Shown here piece after piece: positions 16,195 to 24,427 of a stretch of 64,000 nt of DNA. The position numbers were made by a program, and so were the translations under genes. This DNA comes from Chloroflexota bacterium. Lineage in GTDB: Bacteria > Chloroflexota > Anaerolineae > Aggregatilineales > Phototrophicaceae. Location: contig JAPOXG010000058.1 of assembly GCA_026707225.1 (NCBI GenBank), positions 142,228 to 206,227 of the forward strand, written 5' to 3'. The notes beneath the pieces are model-generated. The model saw only the letters and a program-made list of their open reading frames with translations. It made no database searches and had not been told where the DNA came from. Within the stretch, counting starts at the first letter, position 1. Each line of letters starts with the position of its first letter.

Positions 16195-17544
16195 ATGCTG
16201 ATCATCAACGCGAACCTGATCACGCTGGGCGACGATCCGCGCATTCTGCCAAATCATGCGCTGTATATCGACGGCGGCCGTATCGCCGCCATGGGCGCGC
16301 CGGCTGAGTTGACGGCGAGCTACCCGGACGCCGAGCTTGTCGACGCCCGCGGGCAATATGTCATGCCGGGCGGGATTTGCGCCCACACGCATTTTTATGG
16401 CGCCTACGCCCGCGGCCTGGCGATTCCCGGTCCGGCGCCGCGTGATTTTCCTCAGATTCTGGAACGTCTGTGGTGGCCTCTGGACAAAGCGCTCGATCGG
16501 GATAGCGTGCGCGCCAGCGCCCTCGTCTGCCTGGTTGACGCCATCAAACATGGAACCACCAGCTTGATCGATCATCACGCCAGCCCCAACTTCATCGCCG
16601 GCAGCCTCGATGTCATCGGCGAGTCTGCCGAGGAGGCCGGGCTGCGCGCCGTCCTCTGTTATGAAGTGACAGATCGCGACGGTGGGGAAAAGATGCGCGC
16701 AGGCATCCATGAGAACCTGCGATTCATGGCCGCGACCGCTGACCATGAGCGACTGAAGGGCGCCTTCGGATTGCACGCCAGCCTTACGCTGAATGACGAG
16801 AGTTTGCGCGTCTGCGCCGATGCCATACCCGACGACGCCGGTTTTCACATCCACGTCGCCGAGCATGAAGCCGACCAGGGGGACTGCCTGGTCAAGAGCG
16901 GCTTGAACGTGGTCGAGCGGCTGGATCGTTTTGGCGTCATGAATGAGCGTACAATCGCCGCCCATTGCGTGCATATCGAAGCGCATGAACGGGACATATT
17001 GCTGGATCGCGGCGTCTGGGTCAGTCATCAGCCGCGCTCCAATATGAATAACGGGGTGGGCGCGGCCGATATCGACGGCTTGTTGGCGGCGGGCGTCAAG
17101 CTTTGCCTGGGCAACGACGGCTTCAGCAATAATATGTGGTCCGAGTGGAAGGCGGCCTACATGCTGCACAAGGTGGTCAATCGTGATCCGCGCCGCGCCG
17201 ACGGCATGAATATCGCGCGCATGGCATGGGAAAACAACGCCCGCCTCATGGAAAACTTCTTCCCCCGCGCCAAGATCGGTGAAATCAGCGCCGGCGCGGT
17301 CGCCGATTTAATCTTTGTCGACTACCAGCCCTTTACCCCGCTGACCGCTGGCAATCTGCCCTGGCATTTGCTCTTCGGCTTTGAAGCGTCGATGGTGACG
17401 ACGACCATCTGCGGCGGCCAGCTCTTGATGCGCGACCGTCAGTTGCTGACGCTTGACGAGTCCGCCATCGCGGCCGAAGCCATCGAATTGGCGCCGGCGG
17501 TCTGGGAAAGGTATACGCGAAATGCCCAGAATGTCCTACAATGA
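16195..17544 (+). CDS. ssnA: SsnA-type aminohydrolase
   Basis: This is an amidohydrolase of 449 residues closely matching the SsnA pattern: a CAHTHFYGAYARG metal site, LWWPLD, the TTSLIDHHASP block, VSHQPRSNMNNGVG, GNDGF and a C-terminal ADLIFVDY block. In E. coli ssnA lies next to ygfK and xdhD, and the family belongs to the anaerobic purine-degradation gene set, where it opens or deaminates a reduced purine ring. It starts 23 bases after the 147-residue protein with a GAAGGG ribosome binding site. Cytosine-deaminase-like enzymes are the alternative reading. Confidence 0.88.
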   Translation: MLIINANLITLGDDPRILPNHALYIDGGRIAAMGAPAELTASYPDAELVDARGQYVMPGGICAHTHFYGAYARGLAIPGPAPRDFPQILERLWWPLDKALDRDSVRASALVCLVDAIKHGTTSLIDHHASPNFIAGSLDVIGESAEEAGLRAVLCYEVTDRDGGEKMRAGIHENLRFMAATADHERLKGAFGLHASLTLNDESLRVCADAIPDDAGFHIHVAEHEADQGDCLVKSGLNVVERLDRFGVMNERTIAAHCVHIEAHERDILLDRGVWVSHQPRSNMNNGVGAADIDGLLAAGVKLCLGNDGFSNNMWSEWKAAYMLHKVVNRDPRRADGMNIARMAWENNARLMENFFPRAKIGEISAGAVADLIFVDYQPFTPLTAGNLPWHLLFGFEASMVTTTICGGQLLMRDRQLLTLDESAIAAEAIELAPAVWERYTRNAQNVLQ

Positions 17545-17580
17545 TGGACTGAACAAGGAAGACCACTTGCTGAGGCGGCG

Positions 17581-18243
17581 ATGAAAACATTGGCGATCTT
17601 GGGCGGAACGGGCAAGGAAGGCGCCGGTCTGGCGATGCGCTGGGCGCTTCACGGCCACCGCGTGATCATCGGTTCGCGATCGGTCGAGAAGGCGGAAACG
17701 CGCGCTGAGGAAATGAACGGCGAATTGGGCGCGGAATATCTGACGGGCTTCGCCAACGCGCAGGCTGCTGACCTGGCCGATATCGTCATTTTGAGCGTGC
17801 CCTACAGCGCGCATCAAGCCACGCTGGCTGCCGTCCGCCAGCAGTGTCAGGGCAAGATTCTGGTCGATTTGACCGTGCCCTTGCAGCCGCCCGCGATCAC
17901 TCAAGTGAATCTGCCGGGGGGCGGCGCCGCCGCGCTGGAAGCGCAATCCCTGCTAGGCGCCGGCGTCACCGTCGTAGCCGCCTTCCAGAACGTCAGCGCC
18001 GTCAAACTCAAGCAACTGGGGCAAGCGGTCGATTGCGATGTCTTGGTCTGCGCTGATGATGGCGCGGCGCGGATGGCTGTCATCGAGCTGGTCGAGGCGG
18101 CCGGCATGCGCGGTCTGGATGCGGGCGCGCTGAAGAATGCGGTGGCGGCCGAGTCGCTGACGCCGGTGCTGCTGCACATCAACAAGACCTATGGCGTACA
18201 AGGCGCCGGCATACGCATCACCGGCCTGGACGATGAAGAATGA
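17581..18243 (+). CDS. npdG: F420H2:NADP oxidoreductase
   Basis: This 220-residue Rossmann protein transfers hydride between F420 and NADP. It starts with the dinucleotide motif LGGTGKEGAG, followed by GSRSVEKAE, whose Ser and Arg fit recognition of the NADP 2'-phosphate. The internal SVPYSAH and DLTVPLQPP segments are typical of Fno/NpdG. The gene starts 36 bases after ssnA and overlaps cofE by ATGA, so it is the first gene of an F420 operon and physically links that operon to the purine genes. Confidence 0.9.
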   Translation: MKTLAILGGTGKEGAGLAMRWALHGHRVIIGSRSVEKAETRAEEMNGELGAEYLTGFANAQAADLADIVILSVPYSAHQATLAAVRQQCQGKILVDLTVPLQPPAITQVNLPGGGAAALEAQSLLGAGVTVVAAFQNVSAVKLKQLGQAVDCDVLVCADDGAARMAVIELVEAAGMRGLDAGALKNAVAAESLTPVLLHINKTYGVQGAGIRITGLDDEE

Positions 18244-19007
18244 TCTGCGCGCCCAAACTGATCGCTTATGCGATACCGGGCATCCCGCTGATCAAAGCCG
18301 ATGACGATATTATCGCTATCATCATCGAACGAGCGGATGCGGCCGGTATCCAGCTAAAGGCCGGCGATACCCTGGTCATCTCATCCAAAATCGTCTCCAA
18401 GTCTTTGGGGCGGCTGGTCGCGCTGGACGGCATCGAGCCATCGGCGGCCGCTCAGGCTTTGGCTGCCGAGACGGGCAAAGATCCGCGCCTTGTGGAATTG
18501 ATCTTGGGTCAATCGCGGCGCGTTTCCCGCAAGCGTCCGGGCGTTTTGGTCACCGAGCATCATTTGGGGCTGGTCTCAGCCAACGCCGGCATTGACCGAA
18601 GCAATATCGAAGCGGGCGATGATATGGCGCTGCTGCTGCCGATCGATCCTGATGGCGCCGCCAGCGAATTTCGCGGCAGCATTCGACGGCGCCTCGGCAT
18701 TGACGTGGCGGTTATCATCAGCGATACGCACGGGCGGCCATTCCGCGTCGGCAACGTGGGCGTGGCGATCGGCGCGGCCGGTTTGCCCGCGGTGAAAGAC
18801 CTGCGCGGCCAGCGTGACCTGTATGGACGGGTGCTCGAGGTGACGCAAGTCGCTTACGCCGATCTGGTCGCTTCAGCGGCGCACTTGCTCTGTGGCGAAG
18901 CCGATGAGGGCTTGCCGGCGGTATTGTTAAGGGGCCTTGATCTCGGCGCGCCGCACGGCCGCGCGGCCGATTTGAATCGCGCCGCCGAGCATGATTTGTA
19001 TCGTTGA
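18240..19007 (+). CDS. cofE: Coenzyme F420-0:L-glutamate ligase
   Basis: CofE adds gamma-linked glutamates to F420-0 using GTP. The 255-residue protein shows [10 protein letters not shown] near the N-terminus, a [16 protein letters not shown] block and an [13 protein letters not shown] block, all diagnostic. It stands alone rather than fused to a nitroreductase as in mycobacterial FbiB; the reductase domain is encoded by the next gene. The start overlaps the npdG stop. Confidence 0.95.
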   Translation: MICAPKLIAYAIPGIPLIKADDDIIAIIIERADAAGIQLKAGDTLVISSKIVSKSLGRLVALDGIEPSAAAQALAAETGKDPRLVELILGQSRRVSRKRPGVLVTEHHLGLVSANAGIDRSNIEAGDDMALLLPIDPDGAASEFRGSIRRRLGIDVAVIISDTHGRPFRVGNVGVAIGAAGLPAVKDLRGQRDLYGRVLEVTQVAYADLVASAAHLLCGEADEGLPAVLLRGLDLGAPHGRAADLNRAAEHDLYR

Positions 19008-19014
19008 GTTGCTG

Positions 19015-19620
19015 ATGAACAGTGCTGACTTGCTGAACTTCATGCGCGGGCGGCGTTCATTGCGGCGTTACCAACGCGAAGACGTGCCCCGCGCTTGGAT
19101 CGAAAGCTTGCTGGAGGCCGCTATATGGGCGCCTTCCGCCCACAATCGGCAGCCCTGGCGCTTTGTCATTATTGATGAGAAGCCGACAAAAGAGAGGCTG
19201 GCGAGTGAAATGGGGGCGGCGCTGCAGCGGGATCTCAGAGCCGACGGCCTGGCGCAAGCTGTCATTGACGCCGATGTCGGTCGCTCTTACGCTCGAATTA
19301 CTTCAGCGCCGCTATTGATCTTGGTCTGCATGAGCCTTGCCGATATGGATGTCTATTCGGACGATCAGCGCAATCGCCACGAACTCACCATGGCGCAGCA
19401 GAGCACGGCGATGGCGGGCCAGAACATGCTCCTAATGGCGGAAAAATTGGGATTGGGCGCCTGTTGGATCTGCGCGCCTTTATTCTGTCAGGATTTGGTC
19501 GCCGCGGTCTTGGAGCTCCCGGCTGACTGGCGGCCCCAGGGAATGATCACGCTGGGTCACCCGGCCGAGCGGCGAGAGCGCAGCCGCGAGCCCTGGGAGA
19601 CGAGAGTATTGTGGCGTTAG
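19015..19620 (+). CDS. Nitroreductase-fold protein, probable dehydro-F420-0 reductase
   Basis: This is a 201-residue FMN-dependent nitroreductase-family protein with an RRSLRRYQ start, WAPSAHNRQPWR for FMN binding and a LGLGACWICAP block. It lies between cofE and cofD, exactly where the C-terminal FbiB domain acts in actinobacteria, reducing dehydro-F420-0 to F420-0. This implies that the side chain is built from phosphoenolpyruvate. The ATG at 19015 is preferred over 18991 because it follows the cofE stop. Other nitroreductase roles cannot be excluded from sequence alone. Confidence 0.82.
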   Translation: MNSADLLNFMRGRRSLRRYQREDVPRAWIESLLEAAIWAPSAHNRQPWRFVIIDEKPTKERLASEMGAALQRDLRADGLAQAVIDADVGRSYARITSAPLLILVCMSLADMDVYSDDQRNRHELTMAQQSTAMAGQNMLLMAEKLGLGACWICAPLFCQDLVAAVLELPADWRPQGMITLGHPAERRERSREPWETRVLWR

Positions 19621-20555
19621 ACAAGAACATCGCCGTTTTGATTGGTGGTGTAGGCGGCGCCAAGCTGGCCAGCGGGCTGGTCGAGGCGGTCCCGCCTGAA
19701 CGACTTACATTCATCGTCAACACCGGCGATGACTTTTGGCATCTTGGTTTGAAAATCTGTCCCGATCTCGATACGCTGATGTATACGCTGGCTGGTCTGG
19801 TCAATCGTGAATGGGGCTGGGGAGTCGCGGATGATTCGACTGTCACCCTGGACAGTTTGGCGCGCCACTATCAAGTTGAGCCCTGGTTCCGCCTGGGAGA
19901 CAAAGATCTGGCCACGCATTTGCTGCGAACGCACTGGCTGCGGCTGGGGCACAGCCTGACGGAGGCGACCGCCTGCCTCGGGGAACGGCTTGGCTTGCGC
20001 GCAACTGTCTTGCCGATGTGCGACGAAGAAGTGCCGACGATGGTCAATACTGTCGAGCGCGGCGAACTCGGCTTTCAGGAGTATTTCGTGAAACACGCTT
20101 GGAAGCCGGCGATTCGGGCGATCCGCCATCATGGCTGTGAGAAGGCGGGGCTTTCGCCGGGCGTCCGCCAGGCGCTCAGCGATGCAGACATTGTCTTGAT
20201 CGCGCCTTCCAACCCCTGGCTGTCGCTGGCGCCGATCTTGGCGGTGCCGGGCTTCCGCGATTTGCTGCCGGGTTTGGCGGCGCCGCTGGTCGCGGTGACG
20301 CCAATCATCGCCGGAGACGCGGTCAAGGGACCGACGGCGAAGATCATGCGCGAGCTGGGGCTGGAGGTTTCGGCAAGAGAAGTCGCCCGCTTCTATAGCG
20401 GGCTCATCGATGGTTTCGTCGATGATCGGCGCAACCAGCCCTTTGCAATGAACGGCTTGCGGACCGTTCAGCTGAATACGCTGATGAATGACCAGGCGGA
20501 CAAGGTCGCCCTGGCGCGCGCGCTGCTGGGCTGGATCGGGGGATGGGCGGTATGA
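19611..20555 (+). CDS. cofD: CofD/FbiA phospholactate or phosphoenolpyruvate transferase
   Basis: CofD joins the 5-deazaflavin Fo to the activated three-carbon acid made by CofC. The protein of 314 residues starts with a GTG inside the end of the nitroreductase gene. It shows the N-terminal LIGGVGGAKLA loop, VNTGDDFWHLGL, a CPDLDTLMYTLAG block and APSNPWLS. In bacteria using the dehydro route the enzyme is called FbiA; the neighbouring nitroreductase favours that version. Confidence 0.95.
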   Translation: MALDKNIAVLIGGVGGAKLASGLVEAVPPERLTFIVNTGDDFWHLGLKICPDLDTLMYTLAGLVNREWGWGVADDSTVTLDSLARHYQVEPWFRLGDKDLATHLLRTHWLRLGHSLTEATACLGERLGLRATVLPMCDEEVPTMVNTVERGELGFQEYFVKHAWKPAIRAIRHHGCEKAGLSPGVRQALSDADIVLIAPSNPWLSLAPILAVPGFRDLLPGLAAPLVAVTPIIAGDAVKGPTAKIMRELGLEVSAREVARFYSGLIDGFVDDRRNQPFAMNGLRTVQLNTLMNDQADKVALARALLGWIGGWAV

Positions 20556-21199
20556 GCCTCTGGGCGATTATCCCGGTCAAACCGCTCAAGAACGCCAAGA
20601 GCCGCTTGTCGCCGGTTCTCCTGCCCGATCAGCGCTTCGAATTGGCGCAGGCGATGCTGCGCCATGTGCTGTCGGTGACGACGGCGATTCAGCAGATCGC
20701 CGGCGTCTTGGTGATCTCGCGCGATACCAAGGCGCTGGCCATCGCCCGCGAGTTGGGTGCCAAAACGCTGCAAGAAGGCGCCCTGTCCAACCTCAATCCA
20801 GCCTTGATGCGCGCCACCATGGTGGTCAAGAGTTGGCGCGCCGACGCGGTGCTGGTCTTGCCCGCCGATTTGCCCTTCATCAACGCGGAAGACATCGGCG
20901 GCTTGATTCAGCTGGCGCTGGACCGGTCGATTGTGATCGCCCCCGACAAGGCGCGCGACGGCACCAACGCCCTGTTGGTCCGGCCGCCTGGCGCGATCGA
21001 GTTTGAATACGGCGGCGGCAGTTTTGAACGGCATGTTCTGCTCGCGAAAGCTGCCGGGCTGCAAGCCTTCACTTATGAATCGGACCGGCTGGCGCTGGAT
21101 ATAGATTTGCCGGCAGACCTCGAGACTTATCAGCGTATCCTCGCAAGCGGGCGCTATGGGCATTTGCCCTCCTTTCCGCTTGCCTGCAGCGCCGGCTGA
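20552..21199 (+). CDS. cofC: CofC/FbiD guanylyltransferase of F420 synthesis
   Basis: This 215-residue nucleotidyltransferase activates 2-phospholactate, phosphoenolpyruvate or 3-phosphoglycerate with GTP. Visible are the IIPVKPLKNAKSRL nucleotide loop and the LPADLPF metal site, followed by a GTNALL block. The ATG overlaps the cofD stop (ATGA). No cofG or cofH (Fo synthase) is in the window, so Fo synthesis must be encoded elsewhere. Confidence 0.93.
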   Translation: MSLWAIIPVKPLKNAKSRLSPVLLPDQRFELAQAMLRHVLSVTTAIQQIAGVLVISRDTKALAIARELGAKTLQEGALSNLNPALMRATMVVKSWRADAVLVLPADLPFINAEDIGGLIQLALDRSIVIAPDKARDGTNALLVRPPGAIEFEYGGGSFERHVLLAKAAGLQAFTYESDRLALDIDLPADLETYQRILASGRYGHLPSFPLACSAG

Positions 21200-21283
21200 G
21201 CGCGTGGCCTTCGGGTGATAAATTCGCATACAATGTCTGATATCATGAAAAGACTCAACTGAGGCGGAAACGGGAGAAGACTG

Positions 21284-22291
21284 ATGGCTGATCGTGTAGC
21301 ATTGTATCTGCAAGACGCGCACCCGCTGGCCGATGCGATCGAATATGTCAAATACGCCGAGCTCTGTGGCTTCGAGGCGGTTTGGCAAGCCGAGAGCCGG
21401 CTGGTCCGCGACGCAATCGTGCCGATGGCGGCTTTTGCAGCGGTGACATCGCGCATCAAAATCGGCTCCGGCGTCATCAACAACTGGACGCGCAACGCCG
21501 CCGTGATCGCCGCCACCTTCCTCACCCTCGATGACCTGGCGCAGGATCGAATCTATTGCGGCGTCGGCGCCTGGTGGGATCCACTGGCGGCAAAGGTCGG
21601 GATTGAACGGCGCAAGAATCTGCTAGCCATGCGCGAAGTCGTGACTGTTGTGCGGCGGCTGCTCAACCGAGAGCGCGTCAGCTTCGATGGCGAGTTTGTG
21701 CGGATGGACGATGTCGAGCTTGATGTCGTGCACGGGCGCAAAGAGCCGCGCAACGTGCCCATTTACATCGGCGCGACCGGGCCGAAAATGATGGCGCTGA
21801 CGGGCGAAATCGCCGATGGCGCCGTGCTCAATTATTTGGTCTCGCCCAAGTACAACGAGATGGCGATGGCTCAGCTCGAGATCGGCGCGCGGAAAGCGGG
21901 CAAGTCGATCGAAGAAGTCGATCGCCCTCAGCTTGTCGTCTGCTCGGTGGATAACGATCGGGCGGCCGCTCTCGATGGCGCGCGCAAACTGGTGACGCAG
22001 TACCTGGGGCAGCAGCCGCATATCATGAAAGCCAGCGGCGTCAGCCAGGACCTGCTTGATGAGATCAATCAAGTCTTGACCTGGCCCGCGACCGAAGAAC
22101 AAATCCTGGAGGCGATGAAACTGGTGCCCGACGATGTCGTGCAAATGATCACCGCTTCCGGCAGGCCCGATGAGGTGAAGGCCAAGGTGCGCGAATATAT
22201 GGATGCCGGCGCCACTTGTCCCATCCTCTATCCCCTGGGCGACGACGTGCGCCTGATGATTGACACCTTCGCCAGCGGCTATTCGAACTAG
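21284..22291 (+). CDS. LLM-class oxidoreductase, probably F420-dependent
   Basis: This is a 335-residue luciferase-like monooxygenase-fold protein, similar to methylenetetrahydromethanopterin reductase and other F420 enzymes. Its barrel begins with [12 protein letters not shown] and FEAVWQAE segments, then [14 protein letters not shown], and it has a [17 protein letters not shown] block typical of the F420 branch. Its position directly after cofC supports F420 over FMN as cofactor. The substrate is not readable from sequence. The surrounding purine genes suggest a role in that pathway or in a shared redox step. Confidence 0.85.
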   Translation: MADRVALYLQDAHPLADAIEYVKYAELCGFEAVWQAESRLVRDAIVPMAAFAAVTSRIKIGSGVINNWTRNAAVIAATFLTLDDLAQDRIYCGVGAWWDPLAAKVGIERRKNLLAMREVVTVVRRLLNRERVSFDGEFVRMDDVELDVVHGRKEPRNVPIYIGATGPKMMALTGEIADGAVLNYLVSPKYNEMAMAQLEIGARKAGKSIEEVDRPQLVVCSVDNDRAAALDGARKLVTQYLGQQPHIMKASGVSQDLLDEINQVLTWPATEEQILEAMKLVPDDVVQMITASGRPDEVKAKVREYMDAGATCPILYPLGDDVRLMIDTFASGYSN

Positions 22292-22343
22292 TTGGCTGCT
22301 TTCAGCGCTGAATTGAGATCATGTGGGGAAGGCGTCTGTCGCG

Positions 22344-22958
22344 GTGAAGGTCCTCTGTGTTAGCGATACCGAGATGCCGCAGCTCCACAATGCGGCGAAT
22401 CTGCGCCGCCAATACAGCGATGTTGATCTGATCATCAGCTGCGGCGACATGCGCCCCAATTACCTGGATTTCATCTCGAGCATCATCGGGGCGCCCCTGT
22501 TCTATGTGCGCGGCAATCACGATGAGATATATCACCACGAACCGCCCGGCGGCATCGATTTGCACGGACAGGTCTTGGAATACGGGGGGCTGATCATGGC
22601 GGGCTTGGAAGGCTCGATCCGCTACAACAAAGGCGAAATCCAATATACGCAGACGCAAATGCACAGCAAAGTGCTCGGCTTCGCGCCGTCGGTGATGTGG
22701 AATCGTTGGGCGCGCGGGCGCGGCATTGATCTTTTTATCACGCATTCTCCGGCGCGGGATATTCATGATGGAAAAGATTTCGCCCATCGCGGCTTTGACA
22801 GCTTCTTGAATTTCATGAAATGGTTTCGACCGCGTTACATGCTGCACGGACATGTCCATACCTGGGATCGGCGCAAGACCGTGCGGACGCAGTACGAAGC
22901 CACCTGCGTGCTGAATATCAATCCGTTCACGGTATTGGAACTGGAACCGCTGACCTGA
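22344..22958 (+). CDS. Calcineurin-like metallophosphoesterase
   Basis: The 204-residue protein has the metallophosphoesterase motif series: SDTE at the N-terminus, SCGDMRP, RGNHDE, ITHSPARD and HGHVHTWD. The first metal motif has Glu where DxH is usual. The GTG at 22344 gives the family-typical MKVLCVSD start and has GGGGAAGG upstream; another GTG lies at 22323. It sits between the F420 and xanthine dehydrogenase genes. A nucleotide or cyclic nucleotide phosphoesterase would fit the purine setting, but the substrate cannot be read. Confidence 0.82.
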   Translation: MKVLCVSDTEMPQLHNAANLRRQYSDVDLIISCGDMRPNYLDFISSIIGAPLFYVRGNHDEIYHHEPPGGIDLHGQVLEYGGLIMAGLEGSIRYNKGEIQYTQTQMHSKVLGFAPSVMWNRWARGRGIDLFITHSPARDIHDGKDFAHRGFDSFLNFMKWFRPRYMLHGHVHTWDRRKTVRTQYEATCVLNINPFTVLELEPLT

Positions 22959-22990
22959 AGGCAAATAGGGACTGAGGAGGCGGGTCAAGG

Positions 22991-24415
22991 ATGTGGAAAG
23001 CCTACCATAGCGTCAGCACCATCGACGAGGCTTTGGCGCTTTTGAACGATCAGGGCGGCGCGGCGCGCATTGTCGCCGGCGGCACCGACTTGATCATCGA
23101 GATGGAGCGCGGCCAGCATCCGCAGCTGGAGACGCTGATAGACATCACGCGGGTGGCGGACCTGGATCGGATTGCTCTGAGAGACGGCAGGATCGTCCTG
23201 GGTCCCCTGGTTACGCATAATCACGTTGTCGCGAGCGAGCTGATCCGCCAACGGGCGCTGCCCCTGGCCCAGGCCTCCTGGGAAGTTGGCGCGCCCCAGA
23301 TCCGCAATCGCGCCACCGTCGCCGGCAATCTCATCACCGCTTCTCCCGCCAATGACACCATCACCCCGTTGATCGCTCTGGAAGCTGAAGTCACGCTGAC
23401 CTCGGCCGCCGGCGAGCGCGCCATGAAACTGGCGGACTTTTACCGCGGCTTTCGTCAGACCGTTCTTCGCCCCAATGAGCTTCTGCGCGAGATACGGATT
23501 CCGCCAATGGGCGATGATCAACGCGGCTTATTCCTGAAGCTGGGCTTGCGGCGCGCGCAGGCGATATCCGTCGTCGACGCGGCTGTCATCGTCCGTCTTG
23601 ACAGTCAAGGCCGGGTCAGCGACGCCCGCGTCGCCCTGGGCAGCGTCGCGGCGACCATCGTGCGCGCCCCGGCGGCCGAAGCGTATTTGAACGGCAAATG
23701 CTTGACAGAAGAAACCGTCGCCGAAGCCGGGCGGCTGGCCAGCGCGTCGGTCCGGCCCATTGATGATGTGCGCGGCAGCGCCGAATACCGGGCGGAAATG
23801 GTGAAGATTCTGGTGGCGCGCGCCCTGCGTCAGCTGGCGTCAGGTGAACCGATTGATAATATCCCAGTGGCGCCGCCGATGCTCTGGGGCGCTGACGAAG
23901 GCATCGTCAAGCGCGGGCTGCGGGCCTCAATCGCGCATTCGACTGACCAGCCGATAAAGAGCCGCGTGAATGGCGTCGATGTAATCATCGCGACGGGCCA
24001 GCAAAAGTCGCTGCTGCATTGGCTGCGCGATGATGTCAAGCTTCCCGGCGCGAAAGAAGGCTGCGCCGAAGGCGAGTGCGGCGCTTGCACCGTCTTCCTC
24101 GATGATGTGGCGGTCATGTCTTGTATGGTACATGCCCCGCGCGCGCATGGCGCCGAAGTCGTCACGGTCGAGGGCTTGCAAACCGGCCAAACGCTGCATC
24201 CGATCCAGCAAGCCTTCATTGATCAAGCGGCGGTGCAATGCGGCTACTGCACACCGGGTTTTCTCATGTCGGGCGCCAAGCTGCTCGAAGAATTCGACGC
24301 GCCCGATACCGAACAAATCAACTACAGCATCAGCGGCAATTTGTGTCGCTGCACCGGCTATTACAAGATCGTGGACGCCTTCCGTCAGGCGGCGCGCATG
24401 AAAGCGGAAGTCTAG
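22991..24415 (+). CDS. Xanthine dehydrogenase FAD subunit fused to 2Fe-2S subunit
   Basis: The protein combines two molybdenum-hydroxylase subunits that are usually separate. Residues 1 to about 290 form the FAD-binding CoxM/XdhB-type domain with VAGGTDLI and RNRATVAGNLITASP. Residues from about 320 onward form the CoxS/XdhC-type domain with two 2Fe-2S centres, shown by CAEGECGACTVF and by CGYCTPGF with CRCTGYY. The order is FAD first, Fe-S second. It passes electrons from the molybdenum subunit encoded by the second gene downstream. The acceptor (NAD or another) is unknown. Confidence 0.93.
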   Translation: MWKAYHSVSTIDEALALLNDQGGAARIVAGGTDLIIEMERGQHPQLETLIDITRVADLDRIALRDGRIVLGPLVTHNHVVASELIRQRALPLAQASWEVGAPQIRNRATVAGNLITASPANDTITPLIALEAEVTLTSAAGERAMKLADFYRGFRQTVLRPNELLREIRIPPMGDDQRGLFLKLGLRRAQAISVVDAAVIVRLDSQGRVSDARVALGSVAATIVRAPAAEAYLNGKCLTEETVAEAGRLASASVRPIDDVRGSAEYRAEMVKILVARALRQLASGEPIDNIPVAPPMLWGADEGIVKRGLRASIAHSTDQPIKSRVNGVDVIIATGQQKSLLHWLRDDVKLPGAKEGCAEGECGACTVFLDDVAVMSCMVHAPRAHGAEVVTVEGLQTGQTLHPIQQAFIDQAAVQCGYCTPGFLMSGAKLLEEFDAPDTEQINYSISGNLCRCTGYYKIVDAFRQAARMKAEV

Positions 24416-24427
24416 CAAGGCTAGGTC

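Noticed and set aside
21229..21234. TACAAT before the LLM oxidoreductase gene as a promoter
   Set aside because: No acceptable -35 lies at 15-19 bases upstream, so it was not listed as a promoter.
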